NCBI GenBank assembly: GCA_002414385.1
Contig: DHZH01000006.1
Location: 248,001 to 312,000 of the forward strand
DNA from: Gammaproteobacteria bacterium UBA5109
Lineage (GTDB): Bacteria; Pseudomonadota; Gammaproteobacteria; Pseudomonadales; Pseudohongiellaceae
Reading direction: 5' to 3'
DNA length: 64,000 nucleotides
Each line of letters begins with the position of its first letter. Position 1 is the stretch's first letter. Shown here piece after piece: positions 8,731-15,832 of this stretch. The translations under genes were made by a program, and so were the position numbers. A model generated the notes under the pieces. It did no database searches. It saw only the letters and a program-made list of their open reading frames with translations, and was not told the origin of the DNA.

Positions 8731-9285
8731 ATGAATAAAAAATTCTCAGCCACACGAAATTTGTGTTTTCTTTTCCTGTTGGGTGTTTCCAGTTTATCTC
8801 TGGCCCAGACTGATTCCGTGATGCCGATTCCCGGGGCAGGTGCTGCCAGAGATGTTCCCGGCGCAGTGTTATATCCGAATCAGGAGATCGTTCACCGGGT
8901 TGTCTTTGATGCCGCCAGAGGCGCAGCAAACAGCGATGAGATCAACCCCATGTTGCAGGCTGTCGCCCGCTATGTGAATACCCTGGCAACGTATGGAGTG
9001 CCAGAGGAAAACCGTGAAATTGCAATTGTCATTCATCAAGGAGCGACATCCATCATTTTGCAGAATGAAGAATACCAGGCCCGGAATAACGGCGCCGATA
9101 ACCCGAATATTGCCCTGATTCGTGCCTTGGATGAGGCTGGCGTCAAACTGCATGTCTGCGGTCAGGCGGTGCTCGGTAATAATATTGATACAGACACAAT
9201 TTTGTCCGAAATTCAGGTCGATTTATGGGCGCTGACAACTATTATTGATTATCAGCAGAGAGGCTTCGTGCTTATCGGAGGCTGA
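8731..9285 (+). CDS. Secreted DsrE-like family protein
   Basis: Encodes 184 residues: a signal peptide (about 1-26, ending SLSLAQ), then a DsrE/DsrF-like alpha/beta domain. Visible features are HRVVFDAARGA, LARYVNTLATYGV-type helix, EIAIVIHQGATSIIL and GVKLHVCGQAVLGNN with a conserved-type Cys in the HVCGQ turn. Exported DsrE-like proteins of this kind occur in many proteobacteria without a settled role; sulfur handling is only suggested by the family. AAGGA lies ten bases before the ATG, and an in-frame upstream start at 8632 would bury the signal peptide. Confidence 0.8.
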   Translation: MNKKFSATRNLCFLFLLGVSSLSLAQTDSVMPIPGAGAARDVPGAVLYPNQEIVHRVVFDAARGAANSDEINPMLQAVARYVNTLATYGVPEENREIAIVIHQGATSIILQNEEYQARNNGADNPNIALIRALDEAGVKLHVCGQAVLGNNIDTDTILSEIQVDLWALTTIIDYQQRGFVLIGG

Positions 9286-9368
9286 GGCATGCAGGTATCA
9301 GTCGACTGCCACAGCACTGTGGAGAATTGATATCTGAGGATAGATTAAGGAACAGGGAAGTTCCCGAT

Positions 9369-11135
9369 TCAGCGATCGATTATCGACAAGGTGCTTCTAG
9401 CGTAATCTCTGGCTCCGGGCGTAATGTCATCTTCGTTTATCATTTGCTGTAGCAGACTACGCGCTGATTCGTACTGGTTTCCTGCGAGCAATTCCTCCAC
9501 CTCTGCAATGCGCTGATTGGCCAGCATGTTGCGGCGTTGTGCATTAAGAAAGCCACGAATATTACCCGGCACGGCCTGCTGGCCATTCAACAGACCATCG
9601 ATATAGCGCACGGCATCGGCATAGCGGCCATCCATATTCAGTAATTGCAGGCTGTTGGCGATACCGGTCACCCAGACGAATTCAGACACCATACGGGTAA
9701 AGGGTCGGTTGTTTGCAGCAATCCGGTAATCGCCGGCATTGGCTTCTTCGATCAGTGCCATCGCCAGGTCATAGTTACCGGCCAGGGCACTGAGCATAGC
9801 CTCACCAACCAGGATAATGCCTTCGTCCGGGAACAGGGCCTTGCCCAGTTCAATGGCATCAAAGTCGACATCCGTGGCGCTCATGATATTCGGTAGCACC
9901 CTGACAAAAGCCAGATAGGTTTCCAGCCGGAAAGGCTGCAGCAGAATCGAACGCGTCAGCAGGTCAGCAATTTCCCGCGCGATGTCGGGGGCGAGGGTGC
10001 CAGTGTTCGGGTTCTCATTCTCCTCCCACAGGTAGGCCGCCTGCAGTTCATAGGTTTTGGCATTGCCTGAATTCAGGAAGATCGCATTGCTCAACGCTGT
10101 CTCCAGCAGCTCGCGTTCGTTCAGGCGGTTGGTGACCTCGGCAATAATATCGTAGGTGATGGCCTGCCTCGGAGCCAGATCCAGCAGAACTTCAGCATGA
10201 TCAAAAGCCAGCTCAATGTTGTTGCCGGCAATCGCCAGTTTCGCAAGGGCAGCTTCAACGTCTGCTTCTGTAGCACTGCTAATCTCTAAGTCCTGCTCAC
10301 TGGCAGACACATTAAACTGTTCAGTACGAAAATTCCCGGCAGCCAGATAATCGCCAAGCAAGGCATCCAGCTCGGCAAAAACCAGCCCCAGTTCCTGTGA
10401 CAATGCCGTCGGCATATCCGACTCGATGGAACCTTCTACCAGGCTGATCAGTTCAGCAGGGCTCAGATCCAGCTCACCGAACAGCAGATAATGCACAAAC
10501 AGCCAGGCCTGTGGGTAGAAAGTGTCGACCTCATGCAGTGCCGCATCACGCGACACCGCAAAGAAATCCGCCATCGGCTGCAGTCCGGCTTCCCGCAGAT
10601 AATCAACATTATCCGCAATTGCTGCACCCCAGCTTACCTCATCACCATTGATTTCCAGCGTTGAAAACAACTCGGCAATGCCTTCATTAAACCAGTAAGG
10701 GTAGCGCCCGAGCAGCATGCTCGAATACCAGTGTACCGCCTCGTGATAGGTGAGCTGATGTGAACTGGCATTGCCACTACCGGCCGGCATGCCGATCACG
10801 CTCCAGCTGCCCTGGTTGGAGAAAAATCCCACCAGGTTATTCACTGTTCCGGACTGGGTGCGTGCACGATACGGCGCAAAGTCAGCGCGACCGTCGAACA
10901 GTACAATGTCCAGTGGCGGCAGGGCGCGCTCGTCGACCTCTATCACCTGACCCAGGGCAGCGATAAACAACTGGAAGTCCTCAGTCCAGTTTAGGGTCGC
11001 TTGTTCATCAAGCTGGGAAACCACAGTGAACTGGGGGGTGGTGAGTCTGGCCCAGGAGCTATCGCCGGTCTGGACCTGCCCGAAGGCCAGCAGGCTGGGA
11101 AATACCAGCAGAGTTAGCAGATATCTTCTATACAT
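9369..11135 (-). CDS. Secreted gluzincin-like protein with helical repeat tail
   Basis: Encodes 588 residues. A signal peptide (1-~19) precedes a peptidase-MA/DUF1570-like domain: HEAVH at 131-135, then FNEGIAELF (149-157), giving the HExxH plus downstream Glu arrangement of zinc gluzincins. From about residue 285 to the end the protein is alpha-helical and alanine/leucine-rich, resembling TPR or SEL1-type solenoids. It is probably periplasmic or surface-exposed. Substrate unknown. The gene lies about 110 bases downstream of the FGGY kinase on the same strand. Confidence 0.75.
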   Translation of the reverse strand: MYRRYLLTLLVFPSLLAFGQVQTGDSSWARLTTPQFTVVSQLDEQATLNWTEDFQLFIAALGQVIEVDERALPPLDIVLFDGRADFAPYRARTQSGTVNNLVGFFSNQGSWSVIGMPAGSGNASSHQLTYHEAVHWYSSMLLGRYPYWFNEGIAELFSTLEINGDEVSWGAAIADNVDYLREAGLQPMADFFAVSRDAALHEVDTFYPQAWLFVHYLLFGELDLSPAELISLVEGSIESDMPTALSQELGLVFAELDALLGDYLAAGNFRTEQFNVSASEQDLEISSATEADVEAALAKLAIAGNNIELAFDHAEVLLDLAPRQAITYDIIAEVTNRLNERELLETALSNAIFLNSGNAKTYELQAAYLWEENENPNTGTLAPDIAREIADLLTRSILLQPFRLETYLAFVRVLPNIMSATDVDFDAIELGKALFPDEGIILVGEAMLSALAGNYDLAMALIEEANAGDYRIAANNRPFTRMVSEFVWVTGIANSLQLLNMDGRYADAVRYIDGLLNGQQAVPGNIRGFLNAQRRNMLANQRIAEVEELLAGNQYESARSLLQQMINEDDITPGARDYARSTLSIIDR

Positions 11136-11245
11136 GGGTAAATCATCCCGTAAAAAGAGGCCGGTGACAATTGAGTCCCGTCTCGGGTCGGCAAAATTAA
11201 AGTTGCCCCACCCTTTCTAATACGCGTTTTACCCGCGACAGACAA

Positions 11246-12682
11246 TTATTCTGGTGCCCAGCTGACAAAGCGCAGCCAGTTCTGCCAGCGCTGGGTCAGG
11301 GCCTGATCAACTTCGGGCTCAAAGACTGTTGGCTCGCTTTGCCATCCAGAGCCGCCACCCGACAAGAGGAAGCCCAGTCCGCGCGCACTGCCCTCGCTTT
11401 CCTGGTCACGTTGGACCGGCAGGGAGCTCAATGCCGCCAGTTTCCGGCACAGTCCATCAAGGTGACTCAAGCCGCCGCTGACCCTGATACTGCGGGGTGC
11501 CGGCAGCACTTCTGCCATCTGTTGCATATTCAGCCACAACAGAAATACCACGCTTTCCAGCACGGCAACGGCCTGCTCGGGCAGAGTTGCCTGGCGGTCA
11601 AAACGGGATTGGGCATGCGCCTGCCAGAAGGGCGAGCCGATGCCGGACACTGCATTCAGAAACAGTGGGGTTTGGTGGATAGGAGCTTGCTGGACGTCCT
11701 CCAGCCACTGCGGCAGGTTTTCAAAGAGCGTATTTTCATCAACTTTATGAGTGTCGGCCAGCCAGCTGAAGGCACTGCCGGCACCGTTGACCGTGCCTTC
11801 CAGGGTAAGCATGCGCTGTCCCTTTGACTGCCAGAGAATGCTGTCGAGCAGGCGTGGATGGGCACCGGGATGCTCAACCAGGCGCTGTACGAAGGCGCCG
11901 GTGCCCAGCACGATATAGGCCGTTTCCGGCTGCGGTTGACCGCTTGCGAACAGCGCTGCGGCGGCATCACCGGTAAGGATATTCAGCGGTATCCGGTGTG
12001 TTCCGAGAATCAGACTGCCAAAACCGTGATCGGAATCCACACAGAGGGGCAGGTGTTTTTCAGAGATGCCGAACATCTGGCACAGGGCAGGGTCCCAGTC
12101 ACCGTCATGAATATTCCACAGCAGGGTCCGCGAGGCTGACACCGGATCGCTAAGGATATCGGATCCGCTCAGGCGGCCGGCCAGGTAGCCGGCCATGGGT
12201 CCCATCCTCAGATCTTCTTGCTCGTTAGCCTGCTGCACTTCCGGAAGATTTTCCAGGCACCAGGCCATCTTGCTGGCACCGTAATGGGGATTGGGCACCA
12301 GCCCGGTTTTTTCCCGGATTGCCTGATGATCCAGACCGGCCAGCCATTTTTCCGCACGCCGGTCCTGCCAGCTGAGCACCGGTGACAGCGGCTTGCCATC
12401 GCTGTGTCGCCAGCACAGGATATTGGAACGCTGCGTTGCAAGCCCGGCACCCTGCAGGTGCCGGGACTCATCACCGAGCTGGGCACAGGCAGCTTCGGCC
12501 ACCGTTTGCAGACTGCGTACAAGTTCATCGGCATCCAGTTCGACACGATCCCCCTTGCGACAGGTCTGGACTGCCTCGGCGGCCTCTGCCCGCTTGCGCC
12601 CGGCTGCATCGAATACCAGCGCGCGGCTGCCATGGCCGCCCTGATCCAGCGCCAGCCACAGGGAATTATCCGCCGCTTTCAT
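11246..12682 (-). CDS. FGGY-family carbohydrate kinase
   Basis: Encodes 478 residues with the actin-like two-lobe architecture of FGGY kinases. The N-terminal phosphate motif is LALDQGGHGSRALVFD (residues 10-25), SWQDRRAEKWL follows near residue 105, LTGDAAAALFASGQ lies mid-protein, and the adenosine motif is RVSGGLSHLDGLCRKLAAL. Family members phosphorylate glycerol or sugars/polyols; the substrate is not evident. It overlaps the 3' end of the upstream GpsA-like gene by 17 bases, so the two are cotranscribed, which makes glycerol or a related polyol phosphate a reasonable guess. Confidence 0.87.
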   Translation of the reverse strand: MKAADNSLWLALDQGGHGSRALVFDAAGRKRAEAAEAVQTCRKGDRVELDADELVRSLQTVAEAACAQLGDESRHLQGAGLATQRSNILCWRHSDGKPLSPVLSWQDRRAEKWLAGLDHQAIREKTGLVPNPHYGASKMAWCLENLPEVQQANEQEDLRMGPMAGYLAGRLSGSDILSDPVSASRTLLWNIHDGDWDPALCQMFGISEKHLPLCVDSDHGFGSLILGTHRIPLNILTGDAAAALFASGQPQPETAYIVLGTGAFVQRLVEHPGAHPRLLDSILWQSKGQRMLTLEGTVNGAGSAFSWLADTHKVDENTLFENLPQWLEDVQQAPIHQTPLFLNAVSGIGSPFWQAHAQSRFDRQATLPEQAVAVLESVVFLLWLNMQQMAEVLPAPRSIRVSGGLSHLDGLCRKLAALSSLPVQRDQESEGSARGLGFLLSGGGSGWQSEPTVFEPEVDQALTQRWQNWLRFVSWAPE

Positions 12683-13589
12683 GCCCGAAATACCCCTGCT
12701 GCAGAAAAAGTTGGAACTGTTCGTGCAGCCCTGCGGGTTCACTCACACAGCGCTGGATCAGGTCATACAGCGGGTAGTCTGCCTGCCTGAAGAGCTGAAA
12801 TTTTTTGACCATGGCCAGGGTGTTCACGCCTTCCCCCTTGATGTCATCCAGTTGCCCGTTTGCCAGTTTGCGGCCGGTGTTGTGATGGTGGGAGGTCGCG
12901 CTGGTGGCAGTAGTGATCAGGTCACCAAGCCCGGCCAGATGCCAGGCGCTGCCGCTTTGCCCGCCCAGAAGACAGACGATCCGCTCCAGTTCCTGCATGG
13001 CGGTGACGGCCAGCAGGCCGCGGACATTGTCGCCGAGCTGCAGACCATCGGCCATGCCGAAGCCCAGCGCGTAAACATTCTTGAGAATCGCGGCCCAGCT
13101 GATACCGGTGATGTCTGTAGTATTTTCGATATGGAGATTGCTGCCCTGAAACAGGCTGGTAGCGACTTCTGCGTATTGCGCTTTGTTGTAGCCCAGCTGG
13201 GCAAAACCGCTACGGCCACCAAGCACTTCGGCAGAAATCATCGGCCCGTAAAGCACACCAAAAGGCTGGGCCTCGCCAAACACCTCGGCAAAGACCTGTG
13301 CGGCCGGCTTGCCCTTTTCATCCAGCCCCTTGGCGATGCTCAGGCACAGGCAGTCAGGTTGCAGCAGCGGAGCAATCAATTGCGCGGTTTCACGGTGTGG
13401 CATGACCGGCATGCAGAACAGCACTATATCGGCAGCCGGCGCAGCCTCTTCCAGAGGTGCCGGCGTGAGACCAGACGGCGGAAACTTGTCCCAGAATGCG
13501 AGCTGGTGACGCTCATGCAACAGACTTTCCATCACATGGCCCATCTTGCCATAGCCCAGCACCAGAACCTGGTAGCGTTTATTCAGCAT
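12666..13589 (-). CDS. NAD(P)-dependent glycerol-3-phosphate dehydrogenase-like protein
   Basis: Encodes 307 residues resembling GpsA. The Rossmann fingerprint GYGKMG is at residues 12-17, SIAKGLDEKG is near 95, and the C-terminal catalytic domain contains AAILKNVYALGFGMADG followed by NVRGLLAVTAMQEL and LGDLITTATS. GpsA interconverts dihydroxyacetone phosphate and glycerol-3-phosphate for lipid synthesis. This copy is somewhat shorter than typical GpsA and sits with an FGGY kinase rather than with secB or grx, so it may be a specialised paralogue. It is the first gene of the pair. Confidence 0.82.
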   Translation of the reverse strand: MLNKRYQVLVLGYGKMGHVMESLLHERHQLAFWDKFPPSGLTPAPLEEAAPAADIVLFCMPVMPHRETAQLIAPLLQPDCLCLSIAKGLDEKGKPAAQVFAEVFGEAQPFGVLYGPMISAEVLGGRSGFAQLGYNKAQYAEVATSLFQGSNLHIENTTDITGISWAAILKNVYALGFGMADGLQLGDNVRGLLAVTAMQELERIVCLLGGQSGSAWHLAGLGDLITTATSATSHHHNTGRKLANGQLDDIKGEGVNTLAMVKKFQLFRQADYPLYDLIQRCVSEPAGLHEQFQLFLQQGYFGHESGG

Positions 13590-13674
13590 TAATTTTTACC
13601 TCGTACACGTTTCATCTTGTGATGGTAATCAGTTGCGGCTGGTCTTGTTGGTATCTTTTATGACCAGGTTCTGC

Positions 13675-13740
13675 CCAGTGGCAACCAGCTCATGCTCACA
13701 TGAGCCATGATAACCTGCGGGTGAGGTGAGCTGTATTTTT
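13675..13740. repeat. Dispersed 66-base repeat, copy A
   Basis: Aligns without gaps to 22473-22538, about 50 of 66 positions identical by eye, in the same orientation. The best-conserved part is ATAACCTGCGGG preceded by CACATGAG. This copy contains a perfect hairpin, GCTCATG-CTCA-CATGAGC (13688-13705). Together with copy B it flanks the block that runs from the DUF4143 ATPase to the HigBA-type pair. Confidence 0.6.
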
Positions 13741-13976
13741 TCCTGCGAGCGTTGATTATGTCCGGTTCTCTCAGGCCAGGTAATAAAAATAAGAAGAATC
13801 AGCAGCAAAAAGGAAAATAAACAACAAGACTTTCTTCCGGCAACCTTAGCAGGGTGCGAAGGAGTTAGTAATTTTGATGCAGCGGATTTTGGAAACGGTA
13901 CTTCCGGCGGTAGAAAGCCTGTGTCATTTCATATTTTCAGTTAACATCCTATCTTTAGCCAAACAGTAAGGTTGAT

Positions 13977-14076
13977 AATCAGCCGAATAAATCATTGCAA
14001 TCAGCCGATATATAAATTTACAATCAGCCGGTATATAAATTGACAATTAGCCGAATAATAACCTGACAATCAGCCG
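13977..14076 (+). promoter_or_regulatory. Five phased AATCAGCCG repeats ending at the start codon
   Basis: The nonamer AATCAGCCG (AATTAGCCG in copy 4) occurs at 13977, 13999, 14022, 14045 and 14068, spaced 22, 23, 23 and 23 bases, with AT-rich spacers such as ATATATAAATT. The last copy ends at 14076 and the ATG is 14077-14079, leaving no room for a Shine-Dalgarno. About two helical turns per repeat suggests sites bound on one face of DNA. An autoregulatory operator array or iteron-like recognition element is inferred. Confidence 0.6.
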
Positions 14077-15321
14077 ATGCCTGAAACGCACTTTTACCAA
14101 CGCTGTGCCGAACCTGCTCTTGCCGAGGCATTGGCTGATTCTCCGGTGGTGCTTATTCACGGTCCGCGTCAATGTGGCAAAAGTACATTGGCCAAAATGC
14201 TGGGTAAAAAGCAGGGCTATACCTACACCAGCTTCGATGATGAGGTGGTGCGGGCAGCGGCAGAATCCGACCCGGTTGGCTTTGTGGATGGTCTCTCCGA
14301 GCGCGCTATTCTCGATGAAGTGCAACGGGTTCCTGAGCTTTTCACGAGCCTCAAGGCAGCGGTAGATCGTGACCGGCAAGCTGGCCGCTTCCTGCTGACG
14401 GGCTCTGCCAATGTGTTGTTACTGCCCAGGTTATCTGATTCCCTGGCCGGGCGCATGGCCATTCAGCGTTTACACCCCTTTGCGCAATGTGAACTGCTGG
14501 GAAAACCATCGAAATTCCTTGACCAGCTTTTTGCGGCAGACTTCCCTAGCCGCAGGGTGGCGCGTTTGAAAGACGAACTGCCAACCCGCATAGCAGCAGG
14601 GGGTTACCCGCCAGCATTGGAACGGCCCGAAGGGCGCCGGCGAACAAGCTGGTATCGTGATTACATTAATACCCTGGTGCAAAGAGACGTGCGCGAGCTG
14701 GCCAGAATCAGTGCGCTGGATGCCTTGCCGCGGCTGCTGAGCATGGCGGCAGGGCAAAGCGCACAATTATTTAATTTGAGTGAGCTGGCCGCGTCTTTTC
14801 AGCTTAGCCGTAATACGATCGGCGATTACGTGACCTTGCTGGAAAATGTCTTTTTGCTCGAAAGGTTGCCGCCCTGGCACAGTAACCGAGGCAAGCGCCT
14901 GATCAAAACCCCTAAATTGCATTTGGGTGATAGCGGGCTGGCTTGTGGATTGCTGGGGCTGAATGCTAAAACACTGGCTGAAGACCGAACTCAACTTGGT
15001 GTACTGCTGGAAACTTTTGTCTATCAGGAGTTACGGCGGCTGGCCAGTTGGCATGAACAGCATCATGATTTTTTTCACTTCCGAGATAAAGACATGGTGG
15101 AAGTAGATATCGTGATAGAGCGTGGCTCACGCCAGCTTGCCGGTGTCGAGGTAAAAGCGGCGGCGACAGTCACAAAAGCTGATTTTCGAGGTTTGCATAA
15201 ACTTAAAAAGACTGCCGGTAAACGCTTTGCTGGCGGTGTAGTGCTATATGACGGCGAAACCTGTGCCAGCTTCGGTGATGGCATGTTCGCCGTGCCGCTA
15301 CGACTGCTGTGGGAGAGTTAA
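14077..15321 (+). CDS. AAA ATPase with DUF4143 C-terminal domain
   Basis: Encodes 414 residues. The N-terminal AAA_14 module has a Walker A GPRQCGKST (29-37), a Walker B around ERAILDEVQRVPELF and a sensor-like LLTGSANVLLL. The C-terminal DUF4143 part carries VEVDIVIE and AGVEVKAA, a D...ExK arrangement like the PD-(D/E)xK nuclease fold. Such proteins are common in accessory regions of bacteria and archaea, and their role is unproved. The ATG immediately follows five phased repeats, so initiation may be leaderless or driven by unusual signals. It is followed by the MazG operon after about 135 bases on the same strand. Confidence 0.88.
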   Translation: MPETHFYQRCAEPALAEALADSPVVLIHGPRQCGKSTLAKMLGKKQGYTYTSFDDEVVRAAAESDPVGFVDGLSERAILDEVQRVPELFTSLKAAVDRDRQAGRFLLTGSANVLLLPRLSDSLAGRMAIQRLHPFAQCELLGKPSKFLDQLFAADFPSRRVARLKDELPTRIAAGGYPPALERPEGRRRTSWYRDYINTLVQRDVRELARISALDALPRLLSMAAGQSAQLFNLSELAASFQLSRNTIGDYVTLLENVFLLERLPPWHSNRGKRLIKTPKLHLGDSGLACGLLGLNAKTLAEDRTQLGVLLETFVYQELRRLASWHEQHHDFFHFRDKDMVEVDIVIERGSRQLAGVEVKAAATVTKADFRGLHKLKKTAGKRFAGGVVLYDGETCASFGDGMFAVPLRLLWES

Positions 15322-15457
15322 GTACGAAAGATCAGGAAAGTAAGGGAAATAGGAATAATAAGCAGACTAGTCAGGGATGCACCCTCCAAACATAGCAAGG
15401 TAATATACAGACTTGCCGACTAATCAGGCCCAGTTACAGGGAGCACCAGGAAGCAAA

Positions 15458-15832
15458 ATGAAAGATATAAATGACATCAAGCAGCTTCTGCGCGACTTTG
15501 CCAATGAACGTGACTGGGACCAATTCCACTCACCCAAGAATCTCTCGATGGCACTGATGGCCGAAGCGGGGGAACTGCTGGAGCACTTTCAGTGGCTGAG
15601 CGAAGAACAATCCAGGCAACTTGACCCGGACACCAGAGAACAGGTTGCCCAGGAAATCGCCGATGTGCAGATTTACCTGGTCCGTCTAGCCGATAAACTG
15701 GATATAGATATCCTTGATGCCGTCAGTCATAAGTTGACCATCAACTCACAAAAATACCCGGCTCAGCAGGTGCGGGGTAGTGCAGACAAGTACACAGCCT
15801 ATCAAAAGCAGAAGAAAACCTCTGAAGAATGA
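15458..15832 (+). CDS. MazG-like nucleotide pyrophosphohydrolase
   Basis: Encodes 124 residues of the all-alpha NTP pyrophosphohydrolase superfamily. The metal-binding motif reads EAGELLEHFQW (E-x2-E, residues ~36-46) and EIADVQIYLVRLAD (E-x2-D, ~74-87), the classic MazG/iMazG pattern hydrolysing (d)NTPs to monophosphate and pyrophosphate. AGGA precedes the ATG. Its stop overlaps the next ATG (ATGA at 15829-15832), so it is coupled to the helicase fusion. In that context depletion or sanitising of nucleotides during phage attack is a plausible role, by inference. Confidence 0.88.
   Translation: MKDINDIKQLLRDFANERDWDQFHSPKNLSMALMAEAGELLEHFQWLSEEQSRQLDPDTREQVAQEIADVQIYLVRLADKLDIDILDAVSHKLTINSQKYPAQQVRGSADKYTAYQKQKKTSEE

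Larger units (their letters stand above)
13590..14076. other. Repeat-bearing intergenic region upstream of the DUF4143 ATPase
   Basis: This 487-base gap marks the start of the accessory region. It contains a 66-base dispersed repeat (13675-13740), an AT-rich stretch without a credible gene, and an array of five short phased repeats ending exactly at the next ATG. Both repeats are listed separately. Promoters for the divergent genes must lie here but none is clear by eye. Confidence 0.55.

Noticed and set aside
12681..13592. 303-codon open frame antisense to the GpsA-like gene
   Set aside because: The minus-strand frame has clear Rossmann and catalytic motifs; the plus-strand one has none.
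13977..14076. Possible CRISPR array
   Set aside because: Repeats are only 9 bases with 13-14 base spacers of similar AT-rich sequence, and there is no cas gene. A regulatory array is the better reading.
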